Assembly: GCF_004134865.1 (NCBI RefSeq)
Contig: NZ_SDPO01000002.1
Span: 372,001 to 436,000 of the forward strand
Length of the DNA stretch: 64,000 nucleotides
From: Agromyces fucosus
GTDB taxonomy: Bacteria > Actinomycetota > Actinomycetes > Actinomycetales > Microbacteriaceae
Reading direction: 5' to 3'
Program-made: the position numbers and the translations under genes
Shown here: in pieces, positions 1 through 8,232 of the stretch
How positions within the stretch are numbered: the first letter of the stretch is position 1
How the letters are laid out: every line of letters starts with the position of its first letter
The notes under the pieces: model-generated
What the model was told of the DNA's origin: nothing
The model's input: the letters and a program-made list of their open reading frames with translations, nothing else
Databases searched by the model: none

Positions 1-22
1 TCGCGGCGCGGGACATCCGCCG

Positions 23-499
23 TCACGATTCCGGCAACAGGCGTTCGCTCTCCCACCGATCGACGATGCGATTCGCCCGAGTCGCATCGACACCCTCCAG
101 TCGCTCGAGCAGCGGACGCAAAACGTCGGCGACGAGCGGATCGATGAGTTCTCGCGCCCCCGCCGATCGCAGCAACTGCTCGAGGCGGGTGAAGTCGCTG
201 ACGAGCAGCGTCGGCACCTGCCCCTGGAGTAGCACGACTGCGGCGAGCCGGCGCTCGTACACCGGCTCGGCCCACAGCTCAGATGCGAGTGCGGCGACCT
301 CGTCATGCGACAGTTCAGGATGCCGCCGCCGCGCGTCTCTCACAACGCCCCGTACAGCCCCGACTGATGCGCCGTAGAACCGCAGGCCGCCGCCGATCCT
401 CGTGGCATCAGCGCTCGCGCGCTCGTCCGACCCCTCGGCTCGGAGGGTGCGGTCGATGAACGCTGCGGCAGGGCTTTCCACTCTGAAATCGTGCCTCAT
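23..499 (-). CDS. AlkD-like DNA alkylation repair protein, short at the C-terminus
   Basis: Resembles HEAT-like-repeat AlkD glycosylases, which remove alkylated bases. The stretch around residues 30-85 (GGGLRFYGASVGAVRG, then ALASELW and ERRLAAVVLLQ) fits the AlkD N-terminal pattern of FYG, LW and an ERR/LA segment. The ATG at 499 is chosen because upstream residues in this frame are Arg/Gly-rich and unlike the family. At 158 residues it is clearly shorter than the usual 220-240. Just after the TGA the same frame continues with Arg-Arg-Met-Ser-Arg-Ala-Ala to the window edge. This looks like the family's Trp-x-Arg-Arg segment with a TGG turned into TGA, so the gene may be interrupted. It diverges from the VOC gene with only 11 bp between starts. 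Confidence 0.6.
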   Translation of the reverse strand: MRHDFRVESPAAAFIDRTLRAEGSDERASADATRIGGGLRFYGASVGAVRGVVRDARRRHPELSHDEVAALASELWAEPVYERRLAAVVLLQGQVPTLLVSDFTRLEQLLRSAGARELIDPLVADVLRPLLERLEGVDATRANRIVDRWESERLLPES

Positions 500-510
500 A
501 GGATGGCCGG

Positions 511-918
511 ATGCGCCTCTTCGACCACATCGGGCTCTCCGTTGAAGACCTGCCCCGCTCGATCGCCCAGTTCGACCCGGTGATGGTCGCACTCGGCTGC
601 ACGCGGCAAGATGCCGACAACAGCGTGTCCTGGTCCTTGGGTGAAGACGAGCTCATCCTCTTCCCGACTCGAGAACCGGGCAGCGGTCCGCACCGCCACG
701 GCAAGGTCGGATGGCAGCACCTCGCCTTCCCCGTTGATTCGCGCGAGACGGTCAACCGCTTGCACGCAATCGCGATCGATGCGGGCTGGACGGCCGTCAG
801 TGGCCCGAAGGTATTCACGCGATTCAGCGACCGCTACTACGCGGCGTTCGTCGAAGACGACAACGGCATCCGAATCGAGTTCATGTTCAACCCGCCGAAG
901 GACGTGGCTGCGGACTGA
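511..918 (+). CDS. VOC (glyoxalase/bleomycin resistance) family protein
   Basis: A 135-residue single vicinal-oxygen-chelate domain. It opens with the typical strand FDHIGLSVEDLPRSIAQFD, has a central GWQHLAFPV strand, and ends with FVEDDNGIRIEFMF, the usual final Glu-containing metal-ligand strand. The potential metal ligands are His in DHIGL, His in WQHLAF and the Glu of RIEFM. Substrate is not predictable. An AGGATGG ribosome site lies about 6 bases before the ATG. It is divergent from the AlkD-like gene and convergent with the enolase-superfamily gene. Confidence 0.8.
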   Translation: MRLFDHIGLSVEDLPRSIAQFDPVMVALGCTRQDADNSVSWSLGEDELILFPTREPGSGPHRHGKVGWQHLAFPVDSRETVNRLHAIAIDAGWTAVSGPKVFTRFSDRYYAAFVEDDNGIRIEFMFNPPKDVAAD

Positions 919-964
919 CTCTCACCGACGTGTCCTGCCGTCCTGGCGCTGGGCAGCGGCTTCG

Positions 965-2056
965 TTACGCGACGATCCGGTCTTCGATCGCGTCACGATC
1001 CCAGTCGATGCCGAGTCCGACGCTCTCGGGCGCGTATGCGCGGCCACTCTCGATGAGCATCTCCTTCTTGGTGACCGCACGCAGCTGAGGGATGTGCTCC
1101 ACATACCGCCCGTTCGGGACGGCTGCGACCAGGCTCACGTGAAGCTCCATCAGGAAGTGCGGACACACGTCGACGTTGAACGCCTCGGCGAGATGGGCGA
1201 CCTTCAGCCATGGCGTGATCCCGCCCACCCGGGCGACATCGACCTGGATGATGCTGGCCGCGCCACGGTCGAGGTACTCACGGAACTGGGCGATCGAATA
1301 CATCGACTCCCCCACTGCGATCGGTGTCGCCGTCGATCGCGACAGGCGCACGTGGCCTTCGATGTCGTCCGCTGGAAGCGGCTCCTCGATCCAACCGAGA
1401 TCGAGCCCATCGAACAGCCTGGCACGGCGGATCGCCTCCGCCGCGGTCATGGACTGGTTCGCGTCGACCATGAGGTCGAACTGGGATCCGACCGCGTCAC
1501 GTATGGCGGCCAGCCGCTCGAGGTCCTCTTGGCCATTCGGCTTCCCGATCTTGACCTTCACCCCGCTCAGCCCCTTCCGCTGGGAGCTCAGGGCTCCGTC
1601 CACCAACTCGTCGATCGGAAGATGGAGCCAGCCGCCCTCGGTGTCGTAGAGCGGCACGTCGCGTCGGAACCCGCCGGCGAGTCGCCACAACGGCAGCCCG
1701 GCTCGCTGGCATGCCACGTCCCACAGCGCGGTATCGATCGCGGCCAGTGCAAGCGATGTGATGGCGCCGGTGGTCGTCGCCCGCGTTGACGCGAATAGAC
1801 GATGCCAGACCGCCTCGATGCGGTCGGCATCCTGACCGATCAGCACATCGAGGAGGTGCTCGCGCAGCATCGACAGCACCGCCCGGCCACCGGTGCCGAT
1901 GGTGTACGCGTAGCCGCGGCCATGCAGGCCGTCGCTCGTGGACACTTCGACGAAAATGGTCTCTTGCTTCACGAAGCTCTGCACCGCATCGGTGCGCTCC
2001 GTCTCGACAGTGATGTCGACGAGGAAAGCGCGCGCCGTGGTGATGGTGGTTGTCAT
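965..2056 (-). CDS. Enolase-superfamily enzyme, mandelate racemase subgroup (probable acid-sugar dehydratase)
   Basis: A 363-residue protein with the N-terminal capping domain and C-terminal (beta/alpha)7 barrel of the mandelate racemase/muconate lactonizing family. I read K167-x-K169, D198, E224, E250, the D273/H300 dyad and E320. These sit at a constant +3 offset from the catalytic residues I recall for Pseudomonas mandelate racemase (K164, K166, D195, E221, E247, D270, H297, E317), so the active site looks complete. It is the last gene, 133 bases below a fucoside-type ABC importer. An L-fuconate-type dehydratase is a reasonable contextual guess, but other aldonate dehydratases or a racemase are possible. 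A GGAGAGA ribosome site precedes the ATG. Confidence 0.85.
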   Translation of the reverse strand: MTTTITTARAFLVDITVETERTDAVQSFVKQETIFVEVSTSDGLHGRGYAYTIGTGGRAVLSMLREHLLDVLIGQDADRIEAVWHRLFASTRATTTGAITSLALAAIDTALWDVACQRAGLPLWRLAGGFRRDVPLYDTEGGWLHLPIDELVDGALSSQRKGLSGVKVKIGKPNGQEDLERLAAIRDAVGSQFDLMVDANQSMTAAEAIRRARLFDGLDLGWIEEPLPADDIEGHVRLSRSTATPIAVGESMYSIAQFREYLDRGAASIIQVDVARVGGITPWLKVAHLAEAFNVDVCPHFLMELHVSLVAAVPNGRYVEHIPQLRAVTKKEMLIESGRAYAPESVGLGIDWDRDAIEDRIVA

Positions 2057-2189
2057 TGCATCTCTCCGGGGAGGGTCTGGCGGCTCATCTGAGGTCCGCT
2101 CTGGAGGTGAGTCAGGTCGCCGCTGAGATGAGTCAGGAGACGATGGTGATCGGTGGCCGGCGGCCGGGCTGTGCGAGCTGGCGCTCCGC

Positions 2190-3044
2190 TCACTCCTTTA
2201 CGCCGCCGGCGGAGAGGCCGCTGGTGACGTACTTGAAGGCGAAGAGGATGATCACGAGCGCGGGCACGCCGAGCAGCACGAGCGCTGCGTAGTACTGGGA
2301 GGATTCAGCGGGGGTCGGCCCGAACGCACTGCGGATCGTCTGCACCGCCTGCGCCGCTGTTGTGAGCGCGGGCGAGCGGAGGAGCACCGACGGGAAGAGG
2401 AAGTCCTGGAGTGACCACATCACGCTCAGCGCGGCCAAGTTGAACAGCGGCCCCCGACAGAGCGGTACTGCAACGTGCCAGAAGACGCCGATGTGGCTCG
2501 CGCGGTCGAGGATCGCAGCCTCGACGAGCTGACGGGGAATGTCATCCATCCGATTGCGAAGGAGCAGCACCGCGAACGGCAGGGTGAGGACCGCTTCGGG
2601 CAGGGCCACACCGATGTGGGTGTTGAACAGGCCCAGAGTGCCGCTGATGAAGTACACGGGAACGAGGATGGACGTGGCAGGGACCGCAAGGAACAGGAGC
2701 ACCCCGTAGTACAGCGGTTCGCGTCCCCGAAAGGGGATGAACGAGAACGCATAGGCGGCGAGGGCGCCGATCACGCACACGAGCCCGGCGTGCATGAGCG
2801 CGATGATCGCGCTGTTCAGGAAGGTCTGCGGAATCGACACGCCGTTCAAGGTGCGGGTGAGCACCGCCCAGTAGTTGCCGATTCCTCCGACCGCGACTGA
2901 CATCTGCACGGCATTGATGAGGGGCGCGGCGAACGCCAGGCCGATGATGACGAGGAACCCGTAGATGAGGATCTTGTCGATCCGGCGGCTGCGCAGCGGC
3001 AGGGCCTCCTCGTCTGCGGCGTGTTGGGTTTTCATGCGTGCCAT
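2190..3044 (-). CDS. Sugar ABC transporter permease (MalG/CUT1 type)
   Basis: A 284-residue inner-membrane permease with six predicted hydrophobic segments, the second permease of a CUT1 importer. The ATG at 3044 lies 2 bases after the upstream permease's stop, so translation is coupled; an in-frame ATG at 3035 is an alternative. The EAA loop that docks the ATPase reads EAAILDRASHIGVFWHVAVP. The normally invariant Gly after Asp is Arg here (codon CGC where GGC would give Gly), which could weaken ATPase coupling. No ATPase gene lies in this operon, so a shared MsiK-like ATPase elsewhere is probable, as in many actinobacteria. Confidence 0.85.
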   Translation of the reverse strand: MARMKTQHAADEEALPLRSRRIDKILIYGFLVIIGLAFAAPLINAVQMSVAVGGIGNYWAVLTRTLNGVSIPQTFLNSAIIALMHAGLVCVIGALAAYAFSFIPFRGREPLYYGVLLFLAVPATSILVPVYFISGTLGLFNTHIGVALPEAVLTLPFAVLLLRNRMDDIPRQLVEAAILDRASHIGVFWHVAVPLCRGPLFNLAALSVMWSLQDFLFPSVLLRSPALTTAAQAVQTIRSAFGPTPAESSQYYAALVLLGVPALVIILFAFKYVTSGLSAGGVKE

Positions 3045-3046
3045 GA

Positions 3047-4000
3047 TCACGAGGCCTTCCGTCGCACGATGATCTGCACGACCGAGATGATGAGCGCGAT
3101 GATCAGCACGATGATGGACGCAGCGGCGGCGTAGCCGACCCGATCCAGGCCGAGCGTCGCTTTGTAGATATAGGTGCCCGTGATGTCGGTGCGCCCACCC
3201 GGCTGGCCGCCGGTCGAGAAGTAGATGATGTCGAAAGCGCGGAACGATCCGAGGATGACGGACAGGATCACGGTGATGTGGGTCGTACGCAGCAACGGGA
3301 ACAGCATGATGCGGTAGATCTGCCACACGGATGCGCCGTCCAAGGTGGCCGACTCCACGATCGAGGCATTCACCTGCGCGACGTCGGTCGTGTAGTACAT
3401 GATCGGCAGCCCGATCGTATACGTGAGCAGGATGCCGATCGCGACGTAGGCGGCAGTTGGGTCGCCGAGCCAGTCCTGGGCGAGGAAGCCCAGGCCGAGG
3501 TTACGCAAGCCATCGTTGATCGCGCCGTCGCGTGTCTCCAGCATCCGGCTGAAGACCGTCGCGAACAGCGACATAGGGATCAACGACGGCAGCAGGAAGA
3601 CGGTGTAGAACAGTCTGCGCATCCTGACGCCGGACGCGAGCATCATGGCCAGGATGAAACCCAGGGTCAATGCGACCAGCACGCTGAACAGCCCGAACAC
3701 GATCGTGTTGATCAGGGAGCGCTGGAAGGTGGGGTCCTCGAGAACGAGGACGAAGTTCTGCATCCCGACGTCGACGGCGTTGCGGAACGTCAGTCCCACG
3801 CGCTCGGTGCTGACCATCCCGAGGATGCCGAAGCTGTACAGGAAGTACACCCCGTAGAACAGCAGGAGCGGGCCGAGAAAGAGGACGACGTACCATCCCC
3901 CGCGGAAAGGCGACCTCCCGCGGACCCCCCGCGCGGGGGACCGGCGTTGCCGCCGTTCCCCCGCGCGCGTGACGAGAGTGGAGGTCTCGGTCGTCGTCAC
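3047..4000 (-). CDS. Sugar ABC transporter permease (MalF/UgpA, CUT1 type)
   Basis: A 317-residue permease with a charged, Arg-rich cytoplasmic N-terminus (ERRQRRSPARGVRGR) and about six membrane spans. Its EAA-type loop (SATLDGASVWQIYRIMLFPL) is canonical, unlike that of its partner. I chose the GTG at 4000 because it overlaps the binding-protein TGA as GTGA, the usual coupled start here; an ATG at 4036 inside the binding-protein gene is the alternative. It works with the upstream lipoprotein and the downstream permease to import a sugar or oligosaccharide, probably fucosylated from context. Confidence 0.87.
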   Translation of the reverse strand: MTTTETSTLVTRAGERRQRRSPARGVRGRSPFRGGWYVVLFLGPLLLFYGVYFLYSFGILGMVSTERVGLTFRNAVDVGMQNFVLVLEDPTFQRSLINTIVFGLFSVLVALTLGFILAMMLASGVRMRRLFYTVFLLPSLIPMSLFATVFSRMLETRDGAINDGLRNLGLGFLAQDWLGDPTAAYVAIGILLTYTIGLPIMYYTTDVAQVNASIVESATLDGASVWQIYRIMLFPLLRTTHITVILSVILGSFRAFDIIYFSTGGQPGGRTDITGTYIYKATLGLDRVGYAAAASIIVLIIALIISVVQIIVRRKAS

Positions 4001-5328
4001 TGGTCCGAACCGTGCGGGTAGCGGCCGGAGGTCCACTCCTCCTGCATCGTCGCAGCGGCTTCCTCAGCGGTCTTCGTACCGCGAAGGACGTCCAGAATCG
4101 CGTTTCCTTCCACCTGGTTCAGGAAGTCCTGCTGGCTGTCCCGCTTGGACGTCGGCGCTCCGATGAGAGTGCTGGCCGTCTGGAAGCCTTGCTGCGCAGC
4201 GTCGCTCTCGAGGACGCCGTCGGGAAGGGTGTAGCCGTCGAGGCTCGGGACGAGAACGAGGTCCTTGGCCCAGACGTCCGCGCCGCCGGCTTCCACCATG
4301 AACTTGATGAACGCCGTCGCCGCCTCGACGTTCTTCGATGCCGCCGGAATCGCGAGACCGCCCTCGGCCAGCGCCCGGACCGCGGGAGATCCGCCGTCGA
4401 TCACGGGCAAGCCCGTGACGCCGACGTCCTCGAGCTCGATCCCGTTCTCGGACCGGTAGGCGGCCGACAGGAGGGAGTTCTGCCACGAACCGTCGATGTA
4501 GAACGCCGCCTGGCCTGCGGAGAACAGCTCGCTGGGACGGGTGCCCTGCAGACTCAGCACGTCGGTTCCAACGATCCCGTCGTCGAAGATCGACTTGTAG
4601 GTGTTGAGGCCTTCGATGAGCGCCGGCTGATCCCACGCGCCGTCGCCGCCGATGATGTCATCGGACAGGCCGGGCGAGTTCTGCTCGGCGATGCCGAACA
4701 GCATCTCCTCCTGCCAGTACGGCTCTCCCGTGAAGACGACCGGGGTGACGTCGGGCTTCTGCGCCTTGATCTCGTCGACCGCGACCTTCCACTCGGCTGC
4801 CGTCGCGGGCACCTCGATGCCCAGTTCCTCGAGCATCGCGGCGTTGTAGTACATGAGCGGGCTGCCGATGGAGCCCATCGGCACCGAGTAGAGGACCTCA
4901 TCATCCGCGATCGACGTCGTCTGCTCGACCATCGTGGGGTTGATGTCGGCGAGCCAGTCGCCGGTCCACTCATCAGCCGGGTGCAGGTAGTCCTTGACCG
5001 AGTTCGTCATGGCCGAGACCTGCACACCCACCACGTCGATGCTCTCACCGCCGGAGAGGGCGAGCGGAAGCTGCTTCTGGTAATCCGCGGCTTCGAAGGT
5101 GCGGAGCTCCACCGTGATGTTCGGGTTCTCCTCCTCGAATGCGGCGATGGCCGCGTCGAGCGTCGCTTGCGGCGGGAACCAGGTCCAATAGTTGATCGTG
5201 GCCTTTTCGCCGGTGTTCTGCTCGACGTCATCGCTTCCACCGACTCCACCGTTCGAGCCGCATCCCGCGAGGACCAGCGCGGAGGCTGCGAGGGCTGCCG
5301 CGGTGACTGCTGCGTTGCGCAATCTCAT
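3997..5328 (-). CDS. Extracellular sugar-binding lipoprotein (family 1)
   Basis: A 443-residue substrate-binding protein with a lipoprotein signal: basic start (MRLRN), hydrophobic core and lipobox LAGC around residues 20-23, followed by a Gly/Ser linker. The mature part has the family 1 pattern (INYWTWFPPQ, then FEEENPNITVELRTF). It should capture a sugar outside the membrane for the two permeases encoded downstream. Its promoter region is shared divergently with the GH29 gene, and the operator at 5478-5491 lies about 150 bp upstream. The ribosome site is AAAGGACAG. Substrate is inferred as a fucoside from the neighbouring fucosidases only. Confidence 0.9.
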   Translation of the reverse strand: MRLRNAAVTAAALAASALVLAGCGSNGGVGGSDDVEQNTGEKATINYWTWFPPQATLDAAIAAFEEENPNITVELRTFEAADYQKQLPLALSGGESIDVVGVQVSAMTNSVKDYLHPADEWTGDWLADINPTMVEQTTSIADDEVLYSVPMGSIGSPLMYYNAAMLEELGIEVPATAAEWKVAVDEIKAQKPDVTPVVFTGEPYWQEEMLFGIAEQNSPGLSDDIIGGDGAWDQPALIEGLNTYKSIFDDGIVGTDVLSLQGTRPSELFSAGQAAFYIDGSWQNSLLSAAYRSENGIELEDVGVTGLPVIDGGSPAVRALAEGGLAIPAASKNVEAATAFIKFMVEAGGADVWAKDLVLVPSLDGYTLPDGVLESDAAQQGFQTASTLIGAPTSKRDSQQDFLNQVEGNAILDVLRGTKTAEEAAATMQEEWTSGRYPHGSDQ

Positions 5329-5477
5329 GTGATCTGTCCTTTCACTTCATTGTGATCGTGATCCTGCCCGAGGGAAGGATCGCACTGTTGGCGCATCGCA
5401 ACGACGAGGGCATCAAGCCCGTTCCGCCTCCGATGAGCAGTCGGCTGATTGCCCGGTACACTGTCGCGATACGGTGA

Positions 5478-5491
5478 TGGTACGCGTATCA
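5478..5491. promoter_or_regulatory. LacI-type operator TGGTACGCGTATCA
   Basis: A 14-bp palindrome of form TG-N-TACGCGTA-N-CA with the central CG typical of LacI-family sites. It lies just upstream of the GH29 coding region; a TACACT -10-like hexamer sits at 5457-5462. The same motif occurs at 6984-6997 and 8187-8200, and the adjacent LacI gene is the obvious candidate to bind it. Confidence 0.75.
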
Positions 5492-5525
5492 TTTCACAAT
5501 CGCAACACGAACGAGGGAGTTCATC

Positions 5526-6845
5526 ATCAGCAACGACGTCAACACCGACTGGTTCGCCTCAGCCGGCTTCGGAGTCTTCATCCACTTCGGTCATGCTGCT
5601 CACCGCGGATGGGAGTTGTCGTGGCAGATGACCGGAGGTGTCGAGGGGCAGCACCCTCCGCGAGAGCCGGTCGCGTGCGACGAGTATTTCGCGAACGCGG
5701 CGGAGTTCGACCCGCAGGATTTCGACGCCGTCGAGTGGGCGCGCATCATCGCCGATTCCGGTGCCGCCTACGCGGTCTTCACCGCAAAGCACCACGACGG
5801 ATTCGCGATGTTCGACACGCGACTCTCGGACTACTCCATCGCGAAGACATCGCCGTTCGGGCGAGACCTCACTGCGGAGCTCGTCGCGGCACTGAGGGAG
5901 GCCGGCGTTCGGATCGGGCTGTACCTCTCCCTCCCGGACTGGTACCACGCAGAGTATCCACGCATGACAGATGAGACAGTGACGAAGCCGTATCGGATCG
6001 GCAGCTACCAACGGGTCTCCGAGGCCCAGTGGAAGCGGTATCGAGCGTTCTTCATCGGCCAACTGACGGAGCTGCTGACCAACTACGGCGTCGTCGACGT
6101 TCTGTGGCTGGACGGCGAATTCGAGCACACCCCTGAGGAATGGGATTTCGCGGAGATACGCAGGCTAGTCGCTTCCCTGCAGCCCGGTTGCGTCGTCAAT
6201 GATCGGTGCGTCGGTTTCGGCGACTTCGCGACCCCGGAGCAACAGATACCCGAGCGAGTGCCGGCCGGCCCATGGGAGATCTGCATGACGATGACGGACT
6301 CATGGGGCTGGGTGCCAGACGACGGACCGTGGAAGAGCACGCCCTCCATTCTCGCGACACTCGCCGAGACCGTCTCCTCGGGGGGCAACCTTCTCCTGAA
6401 CGTCGGGCCCAGGGGCGATGGCCGCATTCCGGAGGAAGCGGCGTCCCGACTCGACGACATCGGGCAGTGGATTCGACGCAATGCGTCAGCGGTCTACGGA
6501 TCGATCTCACGGCCAGCGGACCTCAGGGCGCCGCTCCCGCTGGGGCGGAAGATCGACTCGGATGGCGAGCACGTCTTCGTCTACTGCACGCTCCGACCGT
6601 GGGATTCGATCACGGTCTCCAATATTCCGGTCCGACGCATCGAGTCCGTCCACGTCGTCGGCGACTCGCGGACGCTTGATTTCGTCGGAATCGCGAGTCT
6701 GCCCGAAGTGCATGCTGGCAAGGCGGACCCTCGTGGCGAGCTCGTCATCACGATCCCACCAGACGTGGCGGACCTGCTGGCGCCGGTGATTGATATCGTG
6801 CTGCGAGACGAGCAGTCCCCGACTCCTCTGACGACACACGGCTGA
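5526..6845 (+). CDS. Cytoplasmic alpha-L-fucosidase (GH29), apparent ATC start codon
   Basis: A GH29 retaining alpha-L-fucosidase of about 439 residues, without signal peptide, so it should cleave imported fucosides in the cytoplasm. The N-terminal strand (DWFASAGFGVFIHFG) is a family hallmark, and VLWLDGEF carries the likely nucleophile Asp196. Homology begins well before the first conventional in-frame start, a TTG at 5616. Between the in-frame stop at 5475 and that TTG there is no ATG, GTG or TTG. A strong ribosome site (GAGGGAG, 5513-5519) lies 6 bases before an ATC at 5526, followed by Ser-Asn-Asp-Val-Asn. ATC is therefore given as the start: a rare start codon, a recent mutation or a base-call error. 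Confidence 0.85.
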   Translation: MSNDVNTDWFASAGFGVFIHFGHAAHRGWELSWQMTGGVEGQHPPREPVACDEYFANAAEFDPQDFDAVEWARIIADSGAAYAVFTAKHHDGFAMFDTRLSDYSIAKTSPFGRDLTAELVAALREAGVRIGLYLSLPDWYHAEYPRMTDETVTKPYRIGSYQRVSEAQWKRYRAFFIGQLTELLTNYGVVDVLWLDGEFEHTPEEWDFAEIRRLVASLQPGCVVNDRCVGFGDFATPEQQIPERVPAGPWEICMTMTDSWGWVPDDGPWKSTPSILATLAETVSSGGNLLLNVGPRGDGRIPEEAASRLDDIGQWIRRNASAVYGSISRPADLRAPLPLGRKIDSDGEHVFVYCTLRPWDSITVSNIPVRRIESVHVVGDSRTLDFVGIASLPEVHAGKADPRGELVITIPPDVADLLAPVIDIVLRDEQSPTPLTTHG

Positions 6846-6983
6846 GGCGGAGGTGGGGGCGGTGCCAGAGCCGACCGAGCATCGTAGAAGGTCACGGGCC
6901 TTGCAGCATCCGCCCGGGCGCGTTCGCGTACAGGAAGGTGATCGGTGGCCTCTGGGTATCCAGAAAGCGACGCCGACGCTCGG

Positions 6984-6997
6984 TGTTACGCGTAGCA
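6984..6997. promoter_or_regulatory. LacI-type operator TGTTACGCGTAGCA
   Basis: Second copy of the TG-N-TACGCGTA-N-CA palindrome, 20 bp before the start of the LacI regulator gene. This position suggests autoregulation. Confidence 0.72.
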
Positions 6998-7016
6998 TCG
7001 GTGGGCAGGAGCAGGT

Positions 7017-8036
7017 ATGAGAGGGACGATGGCCACGATCCGAGATGTCGCAGACAGGGCCGGCGTTGCCCCGATGACAGTGTCGCGGGTCCTCAACAAC
7101 CCTGACTCGGTGTCACCGAAGACTCGGTCTCGCGTCGAGGCGGTCATCGCAGAGCTCAAGTACGTGCCGAACATGATCGGCCAGACTCTCCGCACGAATC
7201 GGACGATGGTGATTGCGCTCGTCGTTGCCGACATCAGCAATCCCTTCGCCATTCAGCAGATCCGCAGCGTGGGCGACACGGCCAGACGTGATGGCTACAC
7301 GGTGCTCTTCACCCACACCGAGGCGAGCGAGGAGAACGAGCTGACGCAGCTGCGCGCGCTGGTGCAGCGACGCGTCGACGGCATCGTGCTCGCTCCGGTG
7401 ACGAACCGACCCGATTCGGTCGACTTCGTGCAGGGCCAGGGATTGCCGATCAGCGTGATCGGCTACCCCATGCCAGGGAACGACGTGGATGTCGTGCGCT
7501 GTGACACGGGCACGGCATCACGACAACTCACCGACTACCTCCTCGGCCTCGGACACAAGCGGCTCGCCATGCTGTCCGGTCCCAGCGAGATCGTCTCCGC
7601 TCTGGAGCGAACAGACGGCTTCATCTCGGCGCTTCGAGGTGCGGGATTGTCGCCCGTCGCATTGCGCAACGCCCCCTTCACGGTCGAAGGCGGCTACCAG
7701 ATGGCGTTGTCGGTGCTCGGCGGCCACGACCGACCCAGCGCCATGGTGACGGCGAACAACTTCATCGCCATCGGCGCTGCCAAAGCTGCTCGTGAGCTCG
7801 GGATGCGGGTGCCAGAGGATGTCTCGATCGCGACCTTCGACAACGCGCGGAGCGACTCGGTCCTCGACCCGTTCTTCACCGGCATCATTCAGCCCGCAGC
7901 AGAGATGGCAGAACTGGCAACCGGCATGCTGCTGGGCCGCCTCGCAGGCGACGAAGACGGACCGGGCCGGGAGATCATTCTCCCGACGCGCTTCGAAGTT
8001 CACGACTCGACAGCTCCACCGCCCGCGGCGAACTGA
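7017..8036 (+). CDS. LacI-family transcriptional regulator of the fucoside locus
   Basis: A 339-residue regulator. An N-terminal LacI helix-turn-helix (ATIRDVADRAGVAPMTVSRV) with a hinge-helix region near residue 55 is followed by a periplasmic-binding-protein-like sugar sensor to the end. The ATG at 7017 has AGGAG 5 bases upstream; an in-frame ATG at 7029 is an alternative that would begin MATIRDVA. It lies between the GH29 gene and the secreted GH29-like gene. Identical palindromes before all three make it the likely repressor, released by a fucose-related ligand (inference). Confidence 0.88.
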   Translation: MRGTMATIRDVADRAGVAPMTVSRVLNNPDSVSPKTRSRVEAVIAELKYVPNMIGQTLRTNRTMVIALVVADISNPFAIQQIRSVGDTARRDGYTVLFTHTEASEENELTQLRALVQRRVDGIVLAPVTNRPDSVDFVQGQGLPISVIGYPMPGNDVDVVRCDTGTASRQLTDYLLGLGHKRLAMLSGPSEIVSALERTDGFISALRGAGLSPVALRNAPFTVEGGYQMALSVLGGHDRPSAMVTANNFIAIGAAKAARELGMRVPEDVSIATFDNARSDSVLDPFFTGIIQPAAEMAELATGMLLGRLAGDEDGPGREIILPTRFEVHDSTAPPPAAN

Positions 8037-8150
8037 CAGCCGACAGGCAGGTCGGGCTTGCCCGCAGTCCAGGCTCGGACGTGCGTCCGTAGGGATGGTT
8101 CACCTGCGTGCGGGTCGTCGCATCACCGTCCGCCCCTCTCGCGCGACCTC

Positions 8151-8180
8151 TTGACAGCGCCGTAGCCGCCGGATCATGCT
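8151..8180 (+). promoter_or_regulatory. Promoter of the secreted GH29-like gene
   Basis: A perfect -35 TTGACA (8151-8156) and a weak -10 CATGCT (8175-8180) are separated by 18 bp. The predicted transcription start falls at about 8187, the first base of the LacI operator, so bound repressor would block initiation. Confidence 0.55.
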
Positions 8181-8186
8181 GAAGCG

Positions 8187-8200
8187 TGGTACGCGTAACA
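8187..8200. promoter_or_regulatory. LacI-type operator TGGTACGCGTAACA
   Basis: Third copy of the TG-N-TACGCGTA-N-CA palindrome, at the predicted +1 of the secreted enzyme gene and 33 bp before its ATG. Confidence 0.75.
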
Positions 8201-8232
8201 TTCCCAGTCAACGACGACGAGAGGTACACACC

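Noticed and set aside
1905..1912. TACGCGTA inside the enolase-superfamily gene
   Set aside because: It lacks the outer TG and CA of the operator and lies within coding sequence with no promoter nearby.
5474..5974. ATG at 5474 as start of the GH29 gene
   Set aside because: It is in another frame and precedes the operator; the frame shows no GH29 similarity.
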